64,000 nt of DNA. It comes from Sphingomonas sediminicola (lineage in GTDB: Bacteria > Pseudomonadota > Alphaproteobacteria > Sphingomonadales > Sphingomonadaceae). How positions within the stretch are numbered: the stretch's first letter is position 1; each line of letters opens with the position of its first letter. The notes under the pieces were generated by a model that saw nothing but the letters and a program-made list of their open reading frames with translations, had not been told where the DNA came from and searched no databases. A program made the position numbers and the translations under genes. Below are positions 6,516 to 16,800 of this stretch, one piece after another. The stretch is from the NCBI RefSeq assembly GCF_014489515.1, contig NZ_CP060782.1, positions 248,001-312,000 of the forward strand, read 5' to 3'.

Positions 6516-9500
6516 ATGCCTCTCTTTAATCCGAAGATCATTCAATCCGTTCTCAGTGGCGTAAGCGAGTTGCAGTCGCCGGCGGTGCTAGAAGCTGCCG
6601 CGGAATGGGCAAAGCGAGCGGCTGACCCCGCAATTGATCTCCAGAATGAGAGCCAGCTCGAACAAGAATTCAATCGCATAATCGTACAAGGAGTCCTGCA
6701 GTACTCAGCTCCTGCGCCTGGGCAGGTTGGTACGATGCGGGTTAAACAGCCTGTTCCAGGAGGGACCACTGTCGACCTAGCCCTGGGGCATTTCTCAGAT
6801 GGCGATTCGGCCATCCTTGCGCCGTTTGAGCTGAAGGGCCCCAAAGTTGCCCTCGATCGCATTATGGCGAGCCGCCAGAAGACGCCGGTTCAGCAGGCTT
6901 GGGACTATGCGATGGATGCTCCAGGGGCGCGCTGGGTCGTCATTAGCAATATGAAGGAACTACGGCTCTATGCCGTCGGCTACGGCCGGCAGGATTATGA
7001 GTTGTTCGATCTGAGACGGATCGACCAGCCGGAGGAGCTTTCGCGCCTGCTCCTGCTGCTGCATGTCGAACGACTGCTGACCGGCGCGACTGCTGACCTG
7101 CTGTCCCGAAGCGCCATGGCAGACCGGGACGTCACCAATCAGCTTTACCAAGACTACAGGGCACTGCGGGATGACCTGCTGGCGTTTGTCGGAGATCAGC
7201 GACCGACGATCAACGTCGAAGACAGGATTCGGATTGTTCAGACACTTCTAGATCGGCTGCTGTTCATCGCATTTGCTGAGGACAAGTTTCTTCTGCCTCC
7301 GCAAAGTCTCCAGGACGCGGTGCAGACCACGAACAGGTATAATCCTCAGCCGAAGTGGGACCAGCTCCGGACGCTGTTTCAGTGGGTGGATGAGGGGCAC
7401 CACCTCACAATATTCCTCGGTACAATGGCGGCCTATTCGCGCACGACCCAATTATCGAGGACCTCAATCTGCCAGATGCGCTGGTCGAAAGTTTCGGACG
7501 CCTCGGAAACTACGATTTTGCCAGCGACGTCTCCGTAAACATCCTCGGGCACATTTTCGAACAATCGATCACCGATATAGAAAATCAGAAGGCGGCCGCA
7601 GGGATCGAGGCCCCGCCGCCCGCATCAAAGAAGAAGCGTGAAGGCGTCGTCTATACGCCCGACTTCATCACGCGGTTCATCGTTGAGCAGACGATCGGCA
7701 AGCATCTGCAGGAGATTGCTGACGAGTTGCTGCCCCAGTTCGGTAAGGCTCTGCCAGATGGCGAGGTTCGCTGGAAAAACAGCAGAACGGCAGAAGCCGA
7801 TTACTGGTCCGCATACCTCGATCGGCTCACGAGCCTCCGGATTCTCGATCCCGCGTGCGGTTCGGGTGCCTTCCTCATCGCCGCATTCAATTATCTCAAC
7901 GCGGAACAGAAGCGTGTGCGTGATCGGCTCAGCGAGCTGACCCCGGGCATCCTCGCTCTCAGTGCTCCGAATGCTGATGTCGAGATCATCACCAACAATC
8001 TTTTCGGCGTGGATGTGAACGCGGAGTCCGTCGAAATCACGAAGCTGGCACTCTGGCTGCAAACTGCGAAGCGAGAACGGGCGTTGGAGAGCTTGAATGG
8101 GAACATCAAGCACGGAAACAGCCTCGTCGAAAGCACCCACTTCCACCCACGGCCATTCAATTGGGCTTCTGAGTTCCGGGATATCTTAGGCGCCGGCGGG
8201 TTCGACATCGTGCTTGGCAACCCACCCTACGTTCGAATGGAATTGCTCAAGCCCATAAAGCCACACCTCGAGGCGCGGTTTAGTGTCGCAACCGACCGGG
8301 CCGATCTGTATGCGTACTTCTTCGAACTCGGCGTCAAGCTACTGAAGGAAGGCGGCCGCCTCGGGTTCATCTCCTCGTCGACCTTCTTCCGAACCGGGTC
8401 AGGCAAGTTGTTGCGGGCATTCTTGGCCGAGAGCAGCAATATCGAAACCGTCGTCGATTTCGGCGATCTGCAAGTTTTCGAAGGCGTTACGACGTACCCT
8501 GCAATCATCACGCTTCGGAAACGACGGCCGCACGAAGATGACAATCTCCGTTATCTAACAGTGCGTTCCATGCCAGGGGATTTAGCCAAGACCTTCGAGG
8601 AAGAGGCGAAGCCGATGCCTTGCAGCCGGCTAACCGCCGGCACGTGGCGGTTCGAAAGTGACCTGCTTGAAGAAATTCGGATCAAGATAGCGTCCGGGCG
8701 TGCTACTCTCGCGGATACTTTTGGACCGCCCCTGTACGGCATCAAAACAGGTCTGAACGACGCCTTCATTCTTAGCCGTGAGCAGCGCGACCAGATCGTC
8801 GAGCGAGCCGCGAACACTGGTGACCGTTCCGCGGACCTATTGAAGCCATTTCTCGTCGGCGAAAATCTCAAGCGTTGGCATGTGGAGAGCAATGACCTCT
8901 GGCTGATCTACACGCCCAGGAACATGATCGACATCGATGATTATCCGGCGGTGCGCGACCATCTATTGCCGTTTCGCGATCGCCTCGAGAGGCGAGCTAC
9001 GAGCCAGAACTGGTGGGAGTTGCAGCAGGCGCAGGCCGCGTATGAGCCTGCGTTTCTCGGTACGAAGGTGATCTACCCCCATTTCAACGATCGTCCGAAT
9101 TTCTCGTTTGATACCAGTAGGTTTTACTCGAACGACAAATCGTATGTGATTCCCGCGTCATCTTCGGCGCTCGCGGGATTTCTTAATTCCAAACTTTCAT
9201 GGTTCCAGCTTTGCGGCCTGGCACCCGCCGTACGGGCGGGTTCCGCGAAGCGCGCGTCCAATTCGTAGGCGCACTAGCCGTTCCACCGGCTGATCTCCTT
9301 GAACGGGAGCTCAGTAGTCCGTCGGCGGAAGCGATGCGTGCCGGCGAAGAATTAGAGTCACTGATCAAAGCTACATTGCGCAGGCTCGGCGATATTGACG
9401 CTCGAATAACGGCCAGTTCTTTATTCAAGGCTTGGCCTTCGATGACGTTTGCCGATCTCCAGGCCGCGCTAAACAAGCGCCTAAAGGTGACCATCCCCGT

Positions 9501-9753
9501 GGCTGAGCGAGACGAGTGGGAGACGTGGTTCGATCACAAGCGCGCTGAGGCTGCGAAGCTCGCGGCTGAGATCGTGTCCGCAGAGGTGGAGATCAACGAC
9601 CGTGTTTACCGCATGTTCGGATTAACTCGCACCGAGATCGATGCACTCGAAGACGCGCTCGCCATCCTGGCGCCTGCACTCAACGTGAAAGGTTACGAGG
9701 CCATCAGTGCAGTTGAGGGCTCCAATTATCGGGTGAAGCACGTGAGCGCTTAG
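6516..9753 (+). CDS. Type IIG restriction-modification enzyme, two frameshifts
   Basis: Type IIG enzymes join a DNA methyltransferase and an endonuclease in one chain and cut unmodified foreign DNA. The N-terminal part has a PD-(D/E)xK-like site (VDLAL...LAPFELKGP near residue 105). The methyltransferase domain has motif I LDPACGSGAF and the catalytic NPPYVRME of N6-adenine enzymes, as in the Eco57I group. The C-terminal part (residues about 600-1079) looks like a target-recognition region. The frame is lost near 7402 (DEGHPPHNIPRYNGGLFAHDP after repair) and near 9234 (LAPAVRGGFREARVQFV after repair); each needs one restored base, giving about 1079 residues. A Fic gene follows 47 bases downstream. 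Confidence 0.85.
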
Positions 9754-9800
9754 AGCGACACAGTTCCAGCCGGTCGCAAGCCCACGCAGCGTAGCCCCAA

Positions 9801-10499
9801 ATGATCGGCGATCGGTATGAGGCGGTAGACGATCCCGCCTGCTATCCCGGCAGCGATGTTCTAATCAACATTCCGGACCTGAAGGACGCAGGGGAGTTAG
9901 AACAGTTCGAGGTTGAGCATGTCGGAATGCGCAGCGTCGAAGGACCACCTGAGGGAAACTACGACACTGCCCACTATCGAGCCCTGCATCGGTACCTATT
10001 CCAAGACGTATACGAGTGGGCTGGAGAATATAGGACCATCCGAACGAGCAAGGGCGGAAATCTGTTTTGCTTGCCGGAATTTATCTCCAGCCAGATGGAG
10101 GCTCTGTTCAAGGGCCTACAGTCGCCTCCGTTCCTCGCTGGGTCGGATCCTGACGACTTCATCGTCGTGGCCGCTGAGTTTCTCGGAGATGTGAATCACA
10201 TACACCCATTCCGCGAAGGGAATGGCAGGACCCAGCTTATTTTCCTGCGGATGCTCGGGCTGCGGGCCGAACATCCGTTTCGTCCGGAAAGCGTCGAGCC
10301 TGAGGCGTTCCTGCGCGCAATGATCGAAAGTTTTCATGGGCACTTGGATGCGCTCGTCGACGAGCTCGAGCGAATGAGGCTTAGGTCCCTGTCGGGCCTT
10401 CGTTATGCAAGCATAATTGGACTAGTTATGCTTGCACTTCGACGCGGGCATTATATTGAATGCAAGCATAATCTGAAAAGGATGCTTGCATGGAAGTAG
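9801..10499 (+). CDS. Fic/DOC-family protein with altered Fic motif
   Basis: Fic proteins transfer AMP or related groups from nucleotides to target proteins and often act as toxins. The signature reads H135-P-F-R-E-G-N-G-R143-T-Q-L146, where the last position of HxFx(D/E)GNGRxxR is normally Arg; that Arg contacts phosphate. A second Arg follows four residues later (IFLR). The flap (ISSQMEALFKGLQ) and the N-terminal ALHRYLFQDVYEWAGEYRTIR segment are typical. No inhibitory (S/T)xxxE(G/N) helix or separate antitoxin gene is visible. The last 40 codons run through a palindrome cluster; a one-base loss near 10375 would restore an earlier stop at 10382, so the true C-terminus may be near residue 193. 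Confidence 0.85.
   Translation: MIGDRYEAVDDPACYPGSDVLINIPDLKDAGELEQFEVEHVGMRSVEGPPEGNYDTAHYRALHRYLFQDVYEWAGEYRTIRTSKGGNLFCLPEFISSQMEALFKGLQSPPFLAGSDPDDFIVVAAEFLGDVNHIHPFREGNGRTQLIFLRMLGLRAEHPFRPESVEPEAFLRAMIESFHGHLDALVDELERMRLRSLSGLRYASIIGLVMLALRRGHYIECKHNLKRMLAWK
10403..10492. promoter_or_regulatory. Cluster of four palindromic sites, candidate operator of the P63C gene
   Basis: Four copies of a TTATGC-AA/TT-GCATAA dyad occur in 90 bases: 10403-10416 (full palindrome TTATGCAAGCATAA), 10426-10436 (TTATGCTTGCA), 10459-10472 (AATGCAAGCATAAT) and 10481-10492 (GATGCTTGCATG). The last overlaps the ATG start of the P63C gene. The sites alternate in orientation. Repeated dyads over a promoter and start codon are the mark of a tightly repressed gene. 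The binder is unknown; Fic, the P63C protein or an absent antitoxin are candidates. Confidence 0.6.
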
Positions 10500-11502
10500 A
10501 TTCTGGGAAAGCCAAGGGGGTTTCGCCCGTGCTGAAGCTCTGACTCCAGAGGAACGAAAAGCCATAGCTAAGCGAGCCGCTGAGGCTCGATGGAGCGGCG
10601 AAAGCCCTGGCCACGCGTACCCAAAGGCAACGCACAGAGGCGTTCTCACAATTGCAGATGTCGAGCTGCCTTGTTTCGTTCTGGACGACGGTCGCCGGGT
10701 GATCTCAGGACGCGGCATGACGGCCGCCATCGGCATGAAGGGGCGCGGTCAAGGCGCACAGCGGATTGTTGAACATCGGACCATAAGAGCATTTCTCGAC
10801 AACGATCTGGCCAATGCAATTTCTGAGCCGATCTTGTTCACGGGCGCGTCTCCCAGAGGCAACGCACCGAGCTCGGGCTTTGAGGCAGTTGTTCTGCAGG
10901 AATTGTGTGAATCGCTGTTGGAAGCCCGCGACGCTGGCGCGCTTCAGACGGAGCAGGAGAGGCGATACGCTCAGTTCGCTGACATGCTCATCCGATCGTT
11001 CGCGCGGGTCGGAATTATCGCTCTGGTCGACGAGGCAACTGGGTATCAGCGCGATCGCGCGAAAGATGCGCTCGCGAGAATCCTTGAAGACTTTATCGCC
11101 AAGGAGCTCCGCCCGTGGGTCCACACCTTCCCGGATGACTTTTATTCTGAACTATTTCGTCTGAGAGGGCTGGAATTTCCCCGCGATAATGTGAAGCGGC
11201 CGCAATACTTCGGTCATCTTACGAACGACATTGTTTATCGGCGCCTGGCGCCTGGCGTGTTGGATGAATTGAGGCGGCAGACCCCACGCCGACCCGATGG
11301 CCGCTTCAAGCACCAACTATTTCGAAGGCTGACCGATGAGCTGGGCCATCCCAAGCTGCGAGAACATTTGGCCTCCGTGATCGCGCTGATGAAAGTCAGC
11401 CGCACTTACAGGCAGTTCCAAGACTTTTTAGATCGGGTCCATCCTCGTTACGGTGAGACTCCCATGCTGCCGTTCTTGGACGAACCGATAACTGGGCTGT
11501 AG
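10490..11502 (+). CDS. P63C-domain protein, one frameshift
   Basis: The body carries the P63C domain, named from phage and prophage proteins and recognisable by IALVDEATGYQRDRAKDAL near residue 185 and LRGLEFPRDNVKRPQYFGHLTNDIVYRRLAPGVLDELRR. Its biochemical role is not known. The normal N-terminus of the family (GGxARAxxLTPEERxxIAxxAAxARW) is split: the ATG at 10490 gives MEVDSGKAKG, and the rest, GFARAEALTPEERKAIAKRAAEARW, is one base out of frame after a G run near 10517. Restoring one G gives a 338-residue protein. Start ATG 10490 sits inside the last palindrome of the upstream cluster, so repressor binding could block initiation directly. Confidence 0.8.
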
Positions 11503-11518
11503 TGGTCGCCCTATTGCG

Positions 11519-11541
11519 GGCCACGCTTTCGGCGCGTGGCC
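11519..11541. terminator. Hairpin between convergent genes
   Basis: GGCCACGC-TTTCGGC-GCGTGGCC forms an 8-bp GC-rich stem with a 7-base loop, 16 bases after the P63C stop and 13 bases before the end of the convergent minus-strand gene. It lacks a T run on either strand, so it may be a weak or Rho-assisted bidirectional terminator. Confidence 0.4.
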
Positions 11542-11554
11542 TGCAACGTTTCCA

Positions 11555-12055
11555 TCAAAGTTGCAGAGAAAGCTGCCAGTTCATGGACCTGGCCCGAGAA
11601 ATGATTTCGGGCACAGAAGTAAGCAGGAGCTCGCCCGAAATCTTGTTGAATAGGGCCACTCGGTGTCGTGGGCCCAACTGATCCGCGGCGGCAATCTCGC
11701 CTTCTGTAAGCGCGAAGAAGAACCCTGTGAATCCCGGCCCGACCCGCGGCTGATTTGCCGTCTTGATCTCAATGAATGTGATCTCGGGCAGATGGTTGCG
11801 CAGTTGGTCTCGATCCGAGAAATCGAACGGCGCGGGAAGTGCGAGTGCGTCGAAGCTTGAAGCCTTTATTAGGATGCCTTCCGCAGCAAGCTCGTCGAGG
11901 AGGATGCGAAGCGGACGCCCCTTCGGGCGAGCAATCCATTTGTCTTGCGTCGCTAGTGCAGCCTGTTCGCCGTGAGATCCTCTCTCATTGGCCAGTCGCG
12001 CCACATGGGCACGTTTCGCAGCGATGACTTCAACGGGGGTGTGCAATAGCTTCAT
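11555..12055 (-). CDS. Hypothetical protein with nuclease-like E-x-K motif
   Basis: The 166-residue product is not a family I can name. Its centre reads LPEITFIEIKTANQPRVGPGFTGFFFALTEGEIAAADQLGPRHRVALFN, which resembles the PD-(D/E)xK fold: a strand with E-I-K, then a helix and a strand ending HRVALFN, as in DUF3883-type proteins attached to restriction systems. The N-terminal half is helical and basic (VIAAKRAHVARLANERG). It follows the TPM lipoprotein gene with a 26-base overlap and sits convergent to the P63C gene, next to a restriction enzyme and Fic. A nuclease or DNA-end-binding role in defence is possible but unproven. Confidence 0.55.
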   Translation of the reverse strand: MKLLHTPVEVIAAKRAHVARLANERGSHGEQAALATQDKWIARPKGRPLRILLDELAAEGILIKASSFDALALPAPFDFSDRDQLRNHLPEITFIEIKTANQPRVGPGFTGFFFALTEGEIAAADQLGPRHRVALFNKISGELLLTSVPEIISRARSMNWQLSLQL

Positions 12056-12581
12056 TGGGGTGCCTACTGAGTTGAGCTACGATGGCATCGGCTCCCGCGA
12101 CGATGCCGGCGCTTATCTCTCCCTTACGAAACCTTGGCAGCATCACTCCTTCGATCACCTGCTTGGCCGCTCGATCGGGGAAAGCGGTGGCGAGGCCGTC
12201 CCCGGTTGCGATACGCACTTCGCGCTCTGTCGGCGCGACAAGAAGGATTGTGCCATCATTGTAGCCCTTCCTGCCGATCCTCCACGTGTTGCCCAAATCT
12301 CGCGTGTAAGTTGCAGCGTCGCGCCCTCTGAGCGACCTCACGGTCACAATCACAAATTGGCGGCCAGTTTGCGCTTCAAGAGCTTGTGACCTTGCTGCCA
12401 GATCGAGTTCCTGGTCTGGCCTGAGCAGTTGAGCTTCGTCGACGACCCGGCCAGTTAGCTGGGGGAAATTTGTTGCGGTCGCCGGCGTTGCGAGAGCGGT
12501 GGACTTCTTTTGGTTCTCGCCATCACACGCCGATAGAGCCACCAGTGCTGCGATCGAAGCGAATAAAATTGGCTTGGGCAT
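12030..12581 (-). CDS. TPM-domain lipoprotein
   Basis: The start ATG 12581 gives a lipoprotein signal peptide, MPKPILFASIAALVALSAC, with lipobox LSAC; longer starts would bury it. The mature part is a TPM domain (about residues 45-165): VVDEAQLLRPDQELDLAARSQALEAQTGRQFVIVTVRSL, then GYNDGTILLVAPTEREVRIATGDGL and a C-terminal helix. TPM domains occur in thylakoid Psb32, in phosphatase-like and photosystem-repair proteins, and in envelope proteins of unclear role. The domain normally precedes a transmembrane or Gly-rich tail, absent here. Anchored on the periplasmic face of a membrane, function unknown. The gene overlaps the next minus-strand gene by 26 bases. It may be cargo of the element or the first chromosomal gene. 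Confidence 0.8.
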   Translation of the reverse strand: MPKPILFASIAALVALSACDGENQKKSTALATPATATNFPQLTGRVVDEAQLLRPDQELDLAARSQALEAQTGRQFVIVTVRSLRGRDAATYTRDLGNTWRIGRKGYNDGTILLVAPTEREVRIATGDGLATAFPDRAAKQVIEGVMLPRFRKGEISAGIVAGADAIVAQLSRHPNEAIAHPR

Positions 12582-12803
12582 CGCCTGGATGCTGATGTGC
12601 GAAATGCCGAGCGTCAATCTGAGGGCCACGTCAGCTGGGAGCCATTTTCTCGAAGGAGGTTCGCCGGAGCGCGTGGGACGCCGAATCCCGGGGCCCATCA
12701 GTTAGACAAAACGAGTAGGACGTGAGGGGGCTTCTCGGTTGCGATTTGGGTGGTTAGACAAGCTAATGACTTGTAATTCGGGATTGTTGTTACCCCGTTG
12801 GGG

Positions 12804-14032
12804 TCACCAGATCAGCGTCAGCACAAATCCAATGCTGATGGCGAGGGCGACCATGCTCGCGCCGAGCGCGATAGCTGCTGAGCGGCCTTCGCTCCGAGCA
12901 TAGGCCAGCGTAATCCCGAGCTTCACGGCCATGTTGGCGAGCACCGTTCCAGCCAGCGCCGTTGCTGCGAAAAGCGCGCCGATCATCTCCGGCGGAATTC
13001 CACCCGCCGTCACGATCGCGACGTCCACATCCATCGTTCCGATGATCAGGAGGAGTGCTGCGATGCCTTCCTGCCCGAAGCGCCCCTGGGCCCAGGCGCC
13101 TGCAACTGCGGCGATAGCTACGAAGAGCAGGAACGCGAGGGCCGGGAGCAAAGCGATCGGGTTGCCTGGCGGCGAAGGACCTTCGCACCGCGGCGCCTTG
13201 CGATAGAGCCACCAGCCGGCCGCACTTGCAACGACGAATGCGGGTGCGACAATCATCGCGAACGGAAGCACCAATCGCGTCGCGAGCAAGGAGATAAGGA
13301 CGATGATCCGCACGTACATGATCGCTGTTGCGAGAGCGATTCCAGCCGGTTCGGCTCCGCCCCCTTGCCCGAACCAAGGCGCTGAGCGAGCGACTGCGTT
13401 ACTGCCGTGGAGCTGTAGAGGCCGCCGATGATGGCGGTGGCAATGGTCCCATGCCGCGAGCCGAAAATGCGGTTTGTGACATAACCGAGGAAGGAGAAGC
13501 CGGTAACGAGGACGACCACGAGCCACAGCTTCTGCGGATTCCACGCGCCGTATGGGCCGTAATTGCCGCTCGGCAGGAATGGCAGGACTGCTCCTGCGAT
13601 CACCGCAAAGCGTGCGAGTGCCTTCACGTCCTCCTCGTCGAGCTTGCCGATCAGACTGTGCACTTCCTCTTTCAGTGCGAGGATGAGCGTCACCAGAGTG
13701 GCGCCGACTATGGCCAGTGCCGGGTCGCCGCTTCCCGCGAGGAAGCCGAGGCCGACGGTCGTGATTCCGGCGATCGGGGTGGTCGCGTCCGTTCGCTTAT
13801 CCAGGTCAGGCCGGTGGGCGTAGCCGATGGTCAGGATGGCTACGGCACTTGCGACGAGGCCTCCCGCGGCGACCGAATGGCCCATGCCGCCAATCAGGCC
13901 CGCTATACCTGAGACCAGGCCGAGCAGGGTGAAGGTGCGGATGCCGGCGACCCGCGTCCCTTCGCCCACGCGCCGGAGATTGAAACCTCGTTCGATTCCG
14001 ATCAGCAGGCCGCACGTAATCGCGGTGCCCAC
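12804..14032 (-). CDS. MgtC/SapB-DUF4010 family membrane protein, one frameshift
   Basis: An MgtC-like N-terminal half (GTAITCGLLIGIERGFN, then GIRTFTLLGLVSGIAGLIGG) is followed by a DUF4010 half with about six membrane segments; total around 12 segments. The family sits in the inner membrane and its transported substrate or regulatory role is unknown. The frame breaks near 13365 in a C run: the segment before it ends SLAQRLGSGKGAEP and the one after continues GIALATAIMYVRIIVLISLLATRLV in the adjacent frame; one restored base joins them. The start is uncertain: GTG 14032 is the first visible start, but the family pattern (NGNFYGAALAVGTAI) extends upstream toward the fghA stop. Last gene of the formaldehyde operon. 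Confidence 0.75.
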
Positions 14033-14061
14033 CGCAAGAGCCGCACCATAAAAATTGCCGT

Positions 14062-14906
14062 TCAGCGCAGTCGCTCCGAATGCCAGCGCAGGTGGTCGGC
14101 CATGAAGGTCGAGATGAAGTAATAGCTGTGGTCGTAGCCATCGCGCAGGTGGAGCTCCAGCGGGATGCCCGCGTCGGCGCAGGCCTTTTCCAGCAACTCC
14201 GGCTTCAACTCCTTCTCCAGGAAATTGTCTGAAGTTCCGACGTCGACGAGCAGTCCGTCGATCCGAGCACCGTCTTCAATCAGTGCGACGGCATCATGTT
14301 TTCGCCAGACGGCGTGATCGTCCCCGAGATAGCCGCCTAGTGCTTTCTGACCCCACGGCACCTGGCTCGGCGCCACAATGGGGCGAAAGCCGACACGCTG
14401 CGGAAGCGGCCTGGATTGCCCAGCGCGACCGTCAATGCCCCGTGGCCGCCCATCGAATGGCCGGTGATGCCCTGCCTGCTCATGTCGACCGGAAACTCGG
14501 ATGCGACCAGGGCAGGCAATTCCTCGATGAGGTACGACCACATCTGATAATTGCGGGCGAAAGGCTCCTGTGTCGCATCGACGTAGAAACCCGCGCCGAG
14601 GCCAAAGTCGTAGGCGCCAGCTGGATCGTCCGGCACGCCTTCGCCGCGAGGGCTCGTGTCTGGAGCGACGAGTATAAGGCCATGCTCAGCGCAGGCGGCG
14701 CGATACTCGCCTTTCTCGGTCACGTTTGCGTGCGTGCACGTCAGGCCTGACAGGTACCAGACGATCGGCAGTTTCCCGCCGCTTTCGGCCTGTGGCGGCA
14801 GGAAGATCGAGAAGGTCATCTCCGTGCCGGTCGCGGCGGACGCATGTTTCACGACGAGCTGCCGCCCGCCGTGCGACCGGTTTTCGCTGAGGACCTCCAA
14901 ACTCAC
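14062..14906 (-). CDS. fghA: S-formylglutathione hydrolase, one frameshift
   Basis: The enzyme hydrolyses S-formylglutathione to formate and glutathione, the second step of glutathione-dependent formaldehyde oxidation in the cytoplasm. It is an alpha/beta hydrolase with nucleophile motif GHSMGGHGAL near residue 150, LPIVWYLSGLTCTHANVTEKG near residue 45, and the C-terminal acid and histidine in DVGTSDNF and DGYDHSYYF. The frame breaks in a G run near 14382 (SAFAPIVAPSQVPWGQKALGGYLG after one base is restored), giving about 281 residues, the usual size. Start GTG 14906 overlaps the stop of the VOC gene. Its operon with frmA fixes the role. Confidence 0.88.
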
Positions 14907-15289
14907 TTGTCGGCCGGTATCCGGTAGAAGCCGCAGAGCTTGTTGCCGTCCGGATCGCGCAGGTAGGCGAGGTACATCTTGCCGAAGCCAGCGTCTCGGA
15001 TGCCAGGAGGGTCCTCGCAAGACTTGCCGCCGTTGGCCAGGCCGGCCGCGTGCCAGGCATCGACCTGTTCGGGACTTTCGGCGCGGAAGCCAATCGTCGA
15101 ACCATTGCCGACGCTGCAGGGCTCGCCGTTCAACGGCTGCCCGACGCCGAGCGCGCCTTCGCGGGTCATCCACCAGTCCGACTTGCCGAAATCCTGCCCT
15201 GGTTTGTGGCCCAGCGCACCCAAGGTCGCGTCGTAGAATTTCTTCGACCGTTCGCGGTCGCTGCATCCCAGCATCACGTGGCTGAACAT
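14903..15289 (-). CDS. VOC-superfamily (glyoxalase-like) protein
   Basis: This 128-residue protein has the paired beta-alpha-beta-beta-beta modules of the vicinal oxygen chelate fold: MFSHVMLGCSDRERSKKFYDATLGALG at the start and AYLRDPDGNKLCGFYR at the end, where metal ligands usually sit in the first-strand His and last-module Glu. The terminal module here has Asn-Lys-Leu in place of the common N-x-x-E, so a metal role is uncertain. Placed between cupin and fghA, with its stop overlapping the fghA start, it belongs to the formaldehyde operon and may handle glutathione adducts, but substrate is unknown. Confidence 0.85.
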   Translation of the reverse strand: MFSHVMLGCSDRERSKKFYDATLGALGHKPGQDFGKSDWWMTREGALGVGQPLNGEPCSVGNGSTIGFRAESPEQVDAWHAAGLANGGKSCEDPPGIRDAGFGKMYLAYLRDPDGNKLCGFYRIPADK

Positions 15290-15300
15290 ATTCCCTCTCC

Positions 15301-15656
15301 CTAGATCTCGACAGCTTTGGTGGCGGTCGCTTCGTCACCCGTATTGGGCATGTCCCGCGGATCGATCAGCAGCAGCTTGGTCTCGCCGCCGCGTGACACC
15401 GGCCGATGCTCCGTGCCCCGCGGAACGACGAACAGCTCGCCCGGGTGCAGATGCACCGTGCGGTCGCGAAGCTCGATGTCGAGCGCGCCCTCGATCACAA
15501 GAAACAGCTCGTCGGTGTCGTCATGGCTATGCCAGATGAATTCGCCTTCGACCTTCACTAGACGAATCTCATTGTCATTGTAGCGCGCGACGATCCGCGG
15601 CGCCCAATGATCGGAGAAGCTCGCCAGCTTCTCGGCGAGGTTCACCTTGTCGCTCA

Positions 15657-15657
<1 letters not shown>
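15301..15657 (-). CDS. Cupin-domain protein
   Basis: A single-domain cupin of 118 residues. The two motifs are clear: WHSHDDTDELFLVIEGALDIEL (G(X)5HXH(X)3-4E-type) and PGELFVVPRGTEHRPV, giving a likely metal site of two His, one Glu and one His. The ATG overlaps the frmA stop by one base. Small cupins of this kind often act as metal-dependent sugar or ketone isomerases or as sensors; no substrate can be read from the sequence. Context suggests an accessory role in the formaldehyde or methylglyoxal stress operon. Confidence 0.88.
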
Positions 15658-16769
<1,112 letters not shown>

Positions 16770-16800
16770 GAGTCGCTTCCCCCAAATGGTTTGCGCGTGC

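Larger units (their letters stand above)
1..12581. mobile_element. Integrated mobilizable element (left end outside window)
   Basis: The block holds a tyrosine integrase, a rolling-circle Rep, two relaxase-type proteins, a restriction-modification enzyme, a Fic protein, a P63C protein and several unknown small genes. By eye it is less GC-rich than the metabolic genes that follow. This is the content of an integrative mobilizable element or a chromosomally captured rolling-circle plasmid with a defence cargo. There are no type IV secretion genes, so transfer would need a helper. The left boundary lies before base 1 and I could not find a direct repeat marking the right boundary. I place it after the TPM lipoprotein only because that gene overlaps the last cargo gene; it could end earlier, near 11.5 kb or even 6.5 kb. 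Confidence 0.6.

Noticed and set aside
12792-12804. ACCCC-GTT-GGGGT palindrome at the end of the DUF4010 gene
   Set aside because: A 5-bp stem with no following T run on either strand; it may be chance. Not enough to call a terminator or att site.
13328-13912. 194-codon plus-strand frame across the DUF4010 gene
   Set aside because: Opposite-strand shadow; the membrane helices of the minus-strand gene are clear on both sides of the frameshift.
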